Origin: Nocardioidaceae bacterium
Lineage (GTDB): Bacteria; Actinomycetota; Actinomycetes; Propionibacteriales; Nocardioidaceae
Reading direction: 5' to 3'
DNA length: 7,323 nt
Assembly (NCBI GenBank): GCA_013696015.1
Contig: JACCZI010000280.1
Location: 1-7,323 of the forward strand
Shown one piece after another: positions 1-6,404 of this stretch. Each line of letters starts with the position of its first letter. The first letter of the stretch is position 1. The position numbers and the translations under genes were made by a program. The notes beneath the pieces were generated by a model, which did no database searches, had not been told where the DNA came from, and was given only the letters and a program-made list of their open reading frames with translations.

Positions 1-34
1 ATCGAAGCCGTGTTGCAGCTGCGCAGAGCGCACC

Positions 35-49
35 GGGCAGAGTCTGCCC
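35..49. repeat. Short inverted repeat (7-bp arms, 1-nt centre)
   Basis: GGGCAGA (35-41) and TCTGCCC (43-49) are perfect reverse complements around a single G. The site lies about 20 nt beyond the larger hairpin at 69-107 in the direction of the minus-strand gene. It could be a secondary terminator stem or an operator for a gene left of the window. With so short a centre, a real RNA hairpin would open the inner pairs. The role is unknown. Confidence 0.3.
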
Positions 50-68
50 CAACTGGCCTTAATTGGAT

Positions 69-107
69 CTGGCCTGGCCCAGCTCCAGAGGAGCCGAACC
101 AGGCCAG
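69..107 (-). terminator. Two-tier hairpin, probable terminator of the ferritin-like gene
   Basis: The outer arms CTGGCCTGG (69-77) and CCAGGCCAG (99-107) pair perfectly over 9 bp. Inside them GCTCC (82-86) pairs with GGAGC (90-94) around a 3-nt loop, separated from the outer stem by a small symmetric internal loop (78-81 and 95-98). It begins 32 nt past the stop of the minus-strand gene ending at 140. There is no long U-tract: the minus strand continues ATCCAATTAAGG. U-poor hairpins of this kind are common as actinobacterial terminators, and the structure is near-symmetric, so it could work in both directions. Confidence 0.6.
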
Positions 108-139
108 GGCCTAGTTACACCACGAGCTGCAGTTGTTGC

Positions 140-1060
140 TCAGGCGTGGCTTGTGTTGATCGGGCCGTTGACACCGGCGGGGAAGAACCCGCCGCGTGTG
201 GCCTTCTGGTCGGTCAGGTAGACGATGTTGAGGACCCATTCGGCGCTACGGCTGCGCGCGAGGCCGTTCTTGTTCGTCGGCACGATGTTGGCCTTCTTCT
301 TCGTCCCGATCCCCTGGTCCCGCTGACGCTTACCGTCGAGCGTGTCGCGGGCGTTGGAGATCTTGCGCGCCGGACCTTGCAGGCCCCTCTCGTAGAGGCT
401 GGTCCGGATCGTGGCCGCGTGGTAAGCCTCCACGGCCAGGATGCCCGCCGCAGCCTCGACGAAGGTCTTGTTGGTGATCAGAGCGGCGGATCCCTTGTAG
501 GCGGTGACGCCCACGTCTTCGAAGATGTACGCCGCCAGCAGGAAGTTGTTCTCGTTGGCGTACGGGTCGAACTCCTGCTTCGGCCCGATCAGCCCGGCGG
601 CCTGAGCGGCAGCCGTGAAGCTGTTCTTGATGTCGATCTTCGGCCGAGAAACCTTCGCCGATCCGAGCCCGGCACGCAGGTACTTGACGTGGTCGATCTC
701 GTCCAGAGTGATCTCCCGGGCGTACTGCCGGATCGTTCGGCTCTTGAAGTTGACCTGGCGACCGCCGATGACCTTGCCGCGGTCACCGCGGCCGGTGGTG
801 AGGCTGGCGTCGAGGCCTCGCCCGAAGACGGCCTGGCTGTAGAATTCGGCCTCGAGATACTCCAGGTTGAGCGCGAAGTTCAGGATGGCACTGTCGCTCG
901 GCGCCGCAGCGGCCGCCGCAGCGCTGTCGATGCTCGACAGGGCGCCGGCACCAACGGTGCCGAGGCCGGTGAGGCCGGCCACCTTCAGGAAGCGGCGCCT
1001 GTCGGTGTCGTTCTCAGCGCTGCGCTCGATCATGTCCACAACTGTCTTCTGGCCAAACAT
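140..1060 (-). CDS. Tat-exported ferritin-like domain protein (Ferritin_2 type)
   Basis: The product has 306 aa. Residues 20-26 read DRRRFLK, a twin-arginine motif, followed by a Gly/Ala/Leu-rich hydrophobic stretch (27-44) and an Ala-rich stretch (47-53) suited to signal peptidase cleavage, so export as a folded protein is expected. The mature part carries the diiron four-helix pattern: LEYLEAEFY at 66-74 (E67, with E70 and E72 nearby), DEIDH with E121xxH124, E181 in YIFEDVG, and VEAYH with E211xxH214. This matches the PF13668-type ferritin-like family. The C-terminal third (about 230-306) is Lys/Arg/Asn-rich and lacks ligands. The ATG start is fixed by AGGAGA at 1065-1070, which leaves 5 nt between AGGAG and ATG. 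The family's function is poorly defined; iron binding or oxidation outside the membrane is inferred from the ligands. The gene is divergent from mntH across a 300-bp spacer. The family call is firm and the role is open. Confidence 0.93.
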   Translation of the reverse strand: MFGQKTVVDMIERSAENDTDRRRFLKVAGLTGLGTVGAGALSSIDSAAAAAAAPSDSAILNFALNLEYLEAEFYSQAVFGRGLDASLTTGRGDRGKVIGGRQVNFKSRTIRQYAREITLDEIDHVKYLRAGLGSAKVSRPKIDIKNSFTAAAQAAGLIGPKQEFDPYANENNFLLAAYIFEDVGVTAYKGSAALITNKTFVEAAAGILAVEAYHAATIRTSLYERGLQGPARKISNARDTLDGKRQRDQGIGTKKKANIVPTNKNGLARSRSAEWVLNIVYLTDQKATRGGFFPAGVNGPINTSHA

Positions 1061-1064
1061 GCAG

Positions 1065-1070
1065 TCTCCT
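1065..1070 (-). promoter_or_regulatory. Ribosome binding site of the ferritin-like gene
   Basis: On the minus strand AGGAGA is followed by CTGC and the ATG at 1060-1058. It supports this ATG over the internal ATG at codon 10, which has no comparable site and would shorten the stretch before the Tat motif. Confidence 0.75.
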
Positions 1071-1220
1071 CAAATGGATTGATGCGTATCGAAAGTCGGT
1101 GCGCCGCGGTCGTACCCAGCCACCCACCCCTGCATGCTGCCGTCCGGCTGCCGCGTCCGAGGGGCCAGTCAAGGGGCAGATCGTGACCCCAAGGGCGCGG
1201 GCAGCCGAAAGGACGGCACA

Positions 1221-1290
1221 CGTCAGGAGTTCGCAGCGAGTGCGGCTGGTGGATGGGTGGCGGTCAGAACTATTTCGATATCCGTCAGGA
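1221..1290. repeat. Three GTCAG direct repeats upstream of mntH
   Basis: CGTCAGGA occurs at 1221-1228 and again at 1283-1290, and a related CGGTCAGAA lies at 1261-1269. The GTCAG cores start at 1222, 1263 and 1284, spaced 41 and 21 bp apart, close to four and two DNA helical turns. This could place regulator sites on one face of the helix upstream of mntH. The repeats are short and could be chance. Confidence 0.25.
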
Positions 1291-1360
1291 CGGCGTGTCC
1301 GAGCGGGGTCCATCGGTGGGTTTCGTGGTCCGAAGTACGACGCCGAGTTAGGGTCCGCCC

Positions 1361-2614
1361 GTGAAGCCTGCGCCGGTTACAACCCCTTCCCCCTCCCGGG
1401 GTCGGGCGCTGGTACGTGGCCCGTTCCCGCTGCTAGGCCCCGCGTTCGTCGCCGCGATCGCATACGTCGACCCTGGCAACTTCGCCACCAACATCACCGC
1501 CGGCTCCACGTACGGCTACATGCTGGTGTGGGTGATCGTCGTCAGCAACGTGCTGGCGATGCTCATCCAGTACCTCTCCGCGAAGGCCGGGATCGCCACG
1601 GGCCTCAGCCTGCCCGAGCTGTGCCGCGAGCATCTACCCCGGCCGGCGATCGGCGGGCTGTGGGTCCAGGCGGAGATCGTGGCGATCGCCACCGACCTCG
1701 CGGAGGTTCTGGGTGGCGCCCTGGCCCTGCGGCTGCTCTTCGACCTGCCGCTGTTTGCGGGCGGCGTCATCACCGCGGTCGTCGCGTTCGGGCTGCTGGG
1801 CTTCCAGAACCGCGGGCACCGCCCGTTCGAGACCGTCGTCACCGCGCTGTTCGTGGTCATCCTGCTCGGGTTCCTCTACAGCCTTCTGGTCGGCGGCTTG
1901 GACGCCGGCCGCATGCTCTCCGGCACGGTGCCGCGCTTCGACGGGACCGACAGCGTGCTGCTCGCCGCGGGCATGCTCGGTGCCACGGTGATGCCGCACG
2001 TGATCTACCTCCACGGGGCGCTGACGCAGGGCCGCTACGTACGCGACACCGAGGAGCAGCGCCATGTGCTGCTGCGCAGCCAGAAGGTTGACGTCGTCAC
2101 CGCGATGACCCTGGCCGGCCTGGTGAACCTGTCGATGCTCGTCATCGCGGCGCAGGTGCTCTCGGGTGGGCCGGAGCCGGTCGACACGATCGAGGCGGCA
2201 CACGCCGGTCTCGACACCGCCCTCGGACCGGCGGCCGCCCTGTTCTTCGCGCTGGCGTTGTTGGCGTCCGGCTTCGCGGCGTCCAGCGTGGGCACGTACG
2301 CCGGACAGGTCGTCATGCAAGGGTTCCTGCGCCGCCGGATCCCGCTCGTCGTACGCCGGCTCGTCACGCTCACGCCGGCCCTTGTCGTGCTTGCGATCGG
2401 CATCGACCCCACCCGGGCCTTGGTGCTCTCCCAGGTCGTGTTGTCGTTCGGCATTCCGTTCGCGCTGATTCCTTTGGTGCTGCTGACACGACGCCGCGAC
2501 GTCATGGGCGGTCTGGTCAACAAACGCGGCACCACGGTGATCGCCGCGCTCGTGGCCGCACTGATCGTCGCCCTCAACCTCGTCCTGATCGGACTCACAG
2601 TGACGGGCGCCTGA
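1361..2614 (+). CDS. mntH: Nramp-family divalent metal transporter (MntH-like)
   Basis: The product has 417 aa, close to E. coli MntH (412 aa). It is a polytopic inner-membrane, proton-coupled importer of Mn2+ and possibly Fe2+. The unwound first helix carries DPGN at residues 37-40 (metal ligands D37 and N40), followed by FATN. The sixth helix carries ATVMPH at 208-213, which supplies A208 and the sulfur ligand M211, plus H213 used in proton coupling; the motif continues VIYLHG. Eleven or so hydrophobic segments span the length. Translation starts at GTG 1361; the upstream match is weak (TTAGGG, 7 nt away). The N-terminal tail of about 20 residues is Pro/Ser-rich and basic. It is divergent from a ferritin-like gene, fitting a metal-homeostasis locus. 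The transporter next door ends elsewhere: a 72-bp gap separates mntH from the LolA-like gene. Substrate preference cannot be read from sequence alone. Confidence 0.95.
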   Translation: MKPAPVTTPSPSRGRALVRGPFPLLGPAFVAAIAYVDPGNFATNITAGSTYGYMLVWVIVVSNVLAMLIQYLSAKAGIATGLSLPELCREHLPRPAIGGLWVQAEIVAIATDLAEVLGGALALRLLFDLPLFAGGVITAVVAFGLLGFQNRGHRPFETVVTALFVVILLGFLYSLLVGGLDAGRMLSGTVPRFDGTDSVLLAAGMLGATVMPHVIYLHGALTQGRYVRDTEEQRHVLLRSQKVDVVTAMTLAGLVNLSMLVIAAQVLSGGPEPVDTIEAAHAGLDTALGPAAALFFALALLASGFAASSVGTYAGQVVMQGFLRRRIPLVVRRLVTLTPALVVLAIGIDPTRALVLSQVVLSFGIPFALIPLVLLTRRRDVMGGLVNKRGTTVIAALVAALIVALNLVLIGLTVTGA

Positions 2615-2686
2615 TCCACGCCAGCGCGGCCCGTGAGAGACGCCCCGCCGCTCGTGCAGCCGTCGGCCCGCGACGTACGGTGTGGC

Positions 2687-3778
2687 ATGACCCCACAGCG
2701 CCGATGGTTTCTGGTCGGCGTAGGTGTTTTGCTCCTGATTGCCATACCTGTCGCGGTCCGATCCCTGCCGGCGACCGAGTCCGACGTCACCGCGGCTGAC
2801 CTGTTGGCGAAGGTCCAGGCGTCCGGCTCGGTGAGATACTCGGGTTACGCCGAGGCGGTCGGAGGCTTGCAGCTTCCCGTGACCGACCGCTTCTCCGACC
2901 TGGCGACGCTGCTGGGGGAACGCACCCGGCTGCGGGTGTGGTGGCGGTCACCGGAGAGCTGGCGAGTCGACGCGATCGGGCTCACCGGAGAGACCGACCT
3001 CATCCGAGATCTTGGCGGGTTGGCCACCTGGGAGTACGAGGCCGCCCGCGTCACCTTCACCGCCGATGCGCCCGTACGCCTGCCACGAACCGCCGACCTG
3101 GTACCCGCGGTGCTTGGGCGGCAGCTGCTCGGCGAGGCAGAGTCGGACGAGGTGGCACGGTTGCCTGCGGAGCGGGTCGCCGGGCGTGATGTGCCGGGGC
3201 TGCGGCTCACCCCTCGCGATCCGCAGACCACGATCGACCACGTCGACGCCTGGGTGGACCCGCAGACCGGGCTGGTGCTGCGCGTCGAGGTGTACGGCGC
3301 GGGCACGTCGCCGGTCATGAGCACCAGCTTCCGCAGCCTCAGCACCGAGGCGCCGGCGCTCTCAGAGGGTACGTTCACGCCACCGCCCGGCGCCGAGGTG
3401 CGCGTCGAGGAAGCGGTCGACATTGCGGCGGCGGCGGACCAGTTCGCGCCCGTCCGACCGCCAGGAACACTCGTGGGTCTCGACCGTCGGCCGAGCGAGG
3501 GAGTAGGCGCAGTCGGCGACTACGGCCGCGGCGTGACCCGACTGGTGGCGATTCCGCTCTGGGACGACGCCGCCGACCCGCTCCGCGACCAGCTCGAGAC
3601 CACCCCGGGGGCCCGGGTGGGTCGGCGCGGCACCGTGGTGACTGTTGGACCGCTCGGCCTGATGCTGACCCCGAACCGCTTCGAGACGCCCAACTGGTTG
3701 CTCGCAGGCACGGTCAGCCGCCAGACGCTGGCCCGAGCAGCCGCCGAGCTCGAGGGCGCGGCCCGGGTGCTGCAGTGA
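2687..3778 (+). CDS. Membrane-anchored LolA/RseB-like protein, ABC exporter partner
   Basis: The product has 363 aa from the ATG at 2687. The N-terminus (RRW, then a hydrophobic run at about 7-24) is an uncleaved anchor or signal peptide; no lipobox cysteine is present. Residues of about 36-235 resemble the actinobacterial LolA/MucB-RseB fold: ADLLAKVQASGSVRYSGYAE near 36-55, then RLRVWWRSPESWRVD near 81-95, TWEYEAARV near 114-122, and DAWVDPQTGLVLRVEVYG near 187-204. The C-terminal third contains a YGRG motif (279-282) and a hydrophobic GTVSRQTLARAA segment, as in relatives encoded beside ABC transporters. LolA-fold proteins bind acyl chains in a beta-barrel cleft, so a lipid or lipidated ligand is inferred. 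The in-frame GTG at 2633 would add 18 residues before the anchor, so 2687 is preferred, although its Shine-Dalgarno match is weak. Its TGA overlaps the GTG of the ATPase gene (GTGA, 3775-3778). The substrate is unknown. Confidence 0.8.
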   Translation: MTPQRRWFLVGVGVLLLIAIPVAVRSLPATESDVTAADLLAKVQASGSVRYSGYAEAVGGLQLPVTDRFSDLATLLGERTRLRVWWRSPESWRVDAIGLTGETDLIRDLGGLATWEYEAARVTFTADAPVRLPRTADLVPAVLGRQLLGEAESDEVARLPAERVAGRDVPGLRLTPRDPQTTIDHVDAWVDPQTGLVLRVEVYGAGTSPVMSTSFRSLSTEAPALSEGTFTPPPGAEVRVEEAVDIAAAADQFAPVRPPGTLVGLDRRPSEGVGAVGDYGRGVTRLVAIPLWDDAADPLRDQLETTPGARVGRRGTVVTVGPLGLMLTPNRFETPNWLLAGTVSRQTLARAAAELEGAARVLQ

Positions 3779-4683
3779 TCCACACCCGAAGCCTCACCAA
3801 GCGGTACGGCCCTGTGCTGGCGGTCGACTCCGTCGACCTCGACGTCCGGAAGGGCGACATCTACGGGTTCCTCGGGGCCAACGGATCCGGCAAGACCACG
3901 ACGGTACGGATGCTGCTCGGCCTGGTGCTGGCCACCTCCGGCGGCATCGAGCTGCTCGGGCGGCCGATTCCAGGTGCGGCCAGGGAGGTACTGCCACAGG
4001 TCGGCTCGCTGGTCGAGGGACCGGCCGCGTACGGGCACCTGTCCGGGCGGGCCAACCTGTCCCTGTTCGACGCGATGGGTGTCGGTGGCCGCCGGCGCAC
4101 CAGGCAGCAGCGCATCGACGAGGTCCTCGAGCAGGTCGGTCTCACCGAGGTGGGCCGGCGACCGGTGAAGGCGTACTCCCTGGGCATGCGACAGCGGCTG
4201 GGTCTCGCCGCCGCCCTGCTGCGGTCGCCGCGGCTGCTGGTGCTCGACGAGCCGACCAACGGCCTTGACCCGCAGGGGATTCGCGAGATCCGCGAGTTGC
4301 TGCTGCAGCTGCACGCGACCGGAACGACGGTCTTCTTGTCCAGCCATCTGCTCGCCGAGGTCGAGCAGCTGTGCACTCGGGTCGGCGTCCTCGACCGCGG
4401 CCGGCTGGTGCTGCAGGAGGAGCTGGCCGTGCTGCAGGCGCCCACTGGACGCACGTTCGTCCGCACCCCGGACCCGGACCGGGCACAGGCGTTGCTCGAC
4501 GGCCGCGTCGAGAGCCGCGACGGCAGGCAGCTGCTCGTGCGTGGCACCGACGCGGCACAGATCAACGCCCAGCTGGTGGCCGCCGGAGTACGCGTGGACG
4601 AGCTGGGTCCGGAGCGCCGCACCCTCGAGCAGGTCGTCCTGGAGGCGACGGAGCAGGCTCCTGTGGGGTCGAGCCGGCCATGA
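3775..4683 (+). CDS. ABC transporter ATP-binding protein (ABC-2 exporter class)
   Basis: The product has 302 aa, the usual length for a BcrA/CcmA-like exporter ATPase. Walker A is GANGSGKT at 34-41, the signature is YSLGMRQR at 134-141, Walker B with the catalytic glutamate is LLVLDEP at 154-160, the D-loop is GLDP at 163-166, and the switch histidine is H191 in SSHL. The Q-loop position holds a glutamate (SLVEGPA, E81), as is common in bacitracin-type exporters. Residues of about 215-302 form the accessory C-terminal domain of this class. It acts at the cytoplasmic face of the membrane and drives the permease encoded next. The start is GTG 3775, overlapping the preceding stop by 4 bp; its own stop overlaps the permease ATG (ATGA, 4680-4683), so the three genes are translationally coupled. 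The exported substrate is unknown. Confidence 0.95.
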   Translation: MIHTRSLTKRYGPVLAVDSVDLDVRKGDIYGFLGANGSGKTTTVRMLLGLVLATSGGIELLGRPIPGAAREVLPQVGSLVEGPAAYGHLSGRANLSLFDAMGVGGRRRTRQQRIDEVLEQVGLTEVGRRPVKAYSLGMRQRLGLAAALLRSPRLLVLDEPTNGLDPQGIREIRELLLQLHATGTTVFLSSHLLAEVEQLCTRVGVLDRGRLVLQEELAVLQAPTGRTFVRTPDPDRAQALLDGRVESRDGRQLLVRGTDAAQINAQLVAAGVRVDELGPERRTLEQVVLEATEQAPVGSSRP

Positions 4684-5489
4684 TCGTGGTCGAGCTGGTC
4701 AAGATGCTTCGCCGGCCGCGCACCTGGGTGACCATCGGCATGCTGAATGCGCTGCCCACCCTTGTCGCGGTGCTGCTGGCGCTCACTGACCTCGGTCCTC
4801 GGCCCGGAACCGGGCCGGCGTTCCTCTCGGCCGTGCTCACCGACGGGACGCTGTTCCCGCTCGCCGCCCTGGCCATCGTGCTGCCGTTCCTGCTGCCCAT
4901 CGCCGTCGCGGTCTTCTCCGGCGACGCCATCGCCGGAGAAGCTGCCGCCGGAACTTTGCGCTACATGGTGATCCGCCCGGTCGGGCGCACCACACTTCTC
5001 GTGGCCAAGCTGGTCAGTGTCATCGCATTCGTGCTGCTCGCCGTACTGGTGGTCGCAGCAACGGCGTACGTCATGGGAACGCTGCTGCTCGGTGACCAGA
5101 CGGGAGCCACCACCAGCGTCTCCGGCACCTCGCTGTCCGCGACGCAGATCAGCGGACGCACGGCGCTGTCCATCGGGTACGTCGTGCTGTCGATGCTCGG
5201 CGTCGCGGCGATCGCGTTGTTCCTCTCGACGGTCACCGACTCATCGCTGGGGGCGGCGCTGGGCGCCCTCGGCGTGCTCGTCGCATCGTCGCTGCTGTTC
5301 ACGCTCGACGCCGCCGCGGCGCTGCAGCCGTACCTTCCGACCCGCTACTGGCTGTCGTTCGTCGACCTCTTTCGCGACCCGATTCTGTGGCGTGACGTCG
5401 TACGCGGGGTCGTCCTACAGGGCGTGTACGTCGCGGTGTTCCTCGGCGCCTCGTGGGCCAACTTCACCACGAAGGACATCACGAGCTAG
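4680..5489 (+). CDS. ABC-2 type transporter permease
   Basis: The product has 269 aa with about six hydrophobic segments, near residues 16-38, 58-80, 110-134, 162-183, 188-208 and 243-260. Between the second and third lies GEAAAGTLRYM (87-96-region) and then IRPVGR, the conserved cytoplasmic loop of ABC-2 permeases that contacts the ATPase. An elongated Thr/Ser-rich loop (about 138-160) would face outside. The ATG at 4680 overlaps the ATPase stop. A longer in-frame extension exists upstream, but it lies wholly inside the ATPase gene and is Arg/Pro-rich, so it is not real. With the ATPase it probably forms a 2+2 exporter, and the LolA-like protein is its likely extracytoplasmic partner. Its TAG stop (5487-5489) shares bases with the stop of the convergent hydrolase. 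Confidence 0.92.
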   Translation: MIVVELVKMLRRPRTWVTIGMLNALPTLVAVLLALTDLGPRPGTGPAFLSAVLTDGTLFPLAALAIVLPFLLPIAVAVFSGDAIAGEAAAGTLRYMVIRPVGRTTLLVAKLVSVIAFVLLAVLVVAATAYVMGTLLLGDQTGATTSVSGTSLSATQISGRTALSIGYVVLSMLGVAAIALFLSTVTDSSLGAALGALGVLVASSLLFTLDAAAALQPYLPTRYWLSFVDLFRDPILWRDVVRGVVLQGVYVAVFLGASWANFTTKDITS

Positions 5490-6316
5490 CTGGCCACCCG
5501 GCAGTCCGCGGACGTCGGGACTGCCGGCAGTGCAGGGCCAATCTCGAGCACCACGAGACTGAGCACCAGTGGATCCGCGGGCAGGGCACGGTGCAGCACC
5601 TGCGAGGTGGGGCACAGACTCTGCACGCTCAGGTTGAGCGCACCCTCCAGCTCCGAGGACGCCGGAGGCGTGACCAGCTCATCGGCCGTGCTCCAGATCG
5701 AGACGAAGCGCGGCCCCTCCGGCGTCTCGTCGCCGGCGTTGAGCATCCGCAGCAGGTCGCTGTCCGGGTTGAGCTGCTCACAGGCGCCGGTGCAGAGCCC
5801 GGGGACGGCCTCGGAGGCCAGCTCGGCGACGCTCGTGCCGTGATGCGGAGAGCCGATCGTGAGGACTCGCCGGGCGATCTGCGCGCCGCCGAAGTCCCGG
5901 ACCCATAGCCGCGCCACGACGCCACCTGCTGAGTACCCGATGACGTCGACCGACGCCGCACCGGTCCGCGACAACGCCGCCTGCGCTGCGTCCTGCAGCA
6001 CCTGTGCCTGCTGGTGCAGGTCACCGGTCCCGTCACCGGCCAGTGCGACGATGGACGCGTCGCGCCCCTCGGCACGCAGCCGAGCCACCAGCGGCTCCAG
6101 CGATCGAAGCGAGCCTCCGTAGCCGGGTACGAGCAGCACCGGCCCCGGTGAGCCCTGCGGCACCGGCTCGACCCCGGATGTAGCCCGGCCGATGACGACG
6201 ATGGTCACGACCACAACCACTACGGCCGCCATCGCCGCCATCAGCATGACGAACCGGCGGCGTGCCGGGGAGAGCGCAGCGAACACGTAGCCATCCTGCG
6301 CCACCCGGGCAAGCAT
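5486..6316 (-). CDS. Membrane-anchored alpha/beta-hydrolase, lipase/esterase type
   Basis: The product has 276 aa from ATG 6316. A basic segment (PARRR) precedes a Val/Ala-rich membrane span (about 24-43), so the catalytic domain is probably outside the cell. VLLVPGYGG (about 60-68) supplies the oxyanion-hole region. GYSAGG (127-132) holds the nucleophile S129, followed later by IGSPHHGT (154-161), typical of bacterial lipases. The likely acid is D212 in STADELV and the likely base is H242 in VLHRAL. Cysteines at 175, 179, 235 and 272 could form disulfides, consistent with an extracytoplasmic site. The start is uncertain: ATG 6316 has only a close AGG, whereas GTG 6286 (MFAALSPARRR) has AGGA 7 nt upstream and would give 266 aa. 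A farther GTG at 6385 has no ribosome site. Lipid ester hydrolysis is the likely chemistry; the substrate is unknown. It converges on the ABC operon. Confidence 0.9.
   Translation of the reverse strand: MLARVAQDGYVFAALSPARRRFVMLMAAMAAVVVVVVTIVVIGRATSGVEPVPQGSPGPVLLVPGYGGSLRSLEPLVARLRAEGRDASIVALAGDGTGDLHQQAQVLQDAAQAALSRTGAASVDVIGYSAGGVVARLWVRDFGGAQIARRVLTIGSPHHGTSVAELASEAVPGLCTGACEQLNPDSDLLRMLNAGDETPEGPRFVSIWSTADELVTPPASSELEGALNLSVQSLCPTSQVLHRALPADPLVLSLVVLEIGPALPAVPTSADCRVAS
5498..5527 (+). terminator. Hairpin after the ABC operon, inside the hydrolase 3' end
   Basis: CCGGCAGTCC (5498-5507) and GGACTGCCGG (5518-5527) are perfect 10-bp inverted arms with a 10-nt loop. The hairpin begins 8 nt after the permease stop, the expected place for a factor-independent terminator, but no U-tract follows. 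It also lies within the last codons of the convergent hydrolase, where translating ribosomes would disrupt it in that transcript. Confidence 0.55.
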
Positions 6317-6390
6317 CGGCCTGCTGGCGGCTCGACCCGTACCGGCGCTGGACCCGTCCCGTTGACATGCTGTGCCGAGGCACACGGCCG

Positions 6391-6396
6391 AGGAGG
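6391..6396 (+). promoter_or_regulatory. Strong Shine-Dalgarno sequence fixing the start at 6405
   Basis: AGGAGG lies 8 nt upstream of GTG 6405. A more upstream in-frame GTG at 6372 would place this site inside the coding region and has no ribosome site of its own. Relatives also begin at the QTFLPYPDF segment. Confidence 0.85.
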
Positions 6397-6404
6397 TGCC
6401 GGCG

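Larger units (their letters stand above)
1061..1360. other. Divergent intergenic region, ferritin-like gene / mntH
   Basis: These 300 bases hold the start signals of both divergent genes. I see no convincing gene: open frames here have poor codon bias and no Shine-Dalgarno sequence. The most A+T-rich patch is near 1267-1282 and includes the palindrome GATATC (1277-1282). On the minus strand GGGTAC (1117-1112) resembles a SigF-type -10, but no matching -35 lies 15-17 nt upstream. A GTCAG-containing element occurs three times (see separate entry). TTAGGG at 1348-1353 resembles only half of a DtxR/IdeR-type box. No metal riboswitch was recognised, though this was judged by eye. Confidence 0.6.

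Noticed and set aside
1..114. Plus-strand frame open from the window edge to TAG at 112-114, beginning IEAVLQLRRAHR.
   Set aside because: The first dozen codons look protein-like, but codon bias then decays and the frame runs through the hairpin at 69-107. A gene end entering from the left cannot be excluded, but support is too thin to call.
1112..1138. Minus-strand GGGTAC (1117-1112) as a SigF-type promoter for the ferritin-like gene.
   Set aside because: Sequences 15-17 nt upstream on the minus strand (GCATG, AGCAT, CAGCA) do not match GGWWT.
1167..1172. Minus-strand TTGACT as a -35 element for the ferritin-like gene.
   Set aside because: At 17-18 nt spacing the -10 would be AGCCGG or GCCGGA, which are not promoter-like.
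146..1186. Long plus-strand open frame antisense to the ferritin-like gene (346 codons).
   Set aside because: It is a high-GC shadow: the product is a low-complexity Val/Arg/Gly/Asp-rich chain with no domain, while the opposite strand has a Tat signal and diiron ligands plus a ribosome site.
1348..1353. TTAGGG just before mntH, resembling half of a DtxR/IdeR-type box.
   Set aside because: There is no second half-site in inverted orientation at the right spacing, so it is not a credible metalloregulator operator.
1634..2790. Long minus-strand open frames across mntH and the start of the LolA-like gene.
   Set aside because: They are Arg/Thr/Ser- or His/Asp-rich antisense shadows of clearly coding frames with intact motifs.
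4371..4679. In-frame upstream extension of the permease gene.
   Set aside because: It lies entirely within the ATPase gene and encodes an Arg/Pro/Gly-rich chain; ATG 4680 with the 4-bp overlap is the natural start.
6362..6367. Perfect TTGACA upstream of the MSMEG_6728-family gene.
   Set aside because: A 17-bp spacer leads to CGGCCG, with no -10 resemblance, and the region then runs directly into the AGGAGG site.
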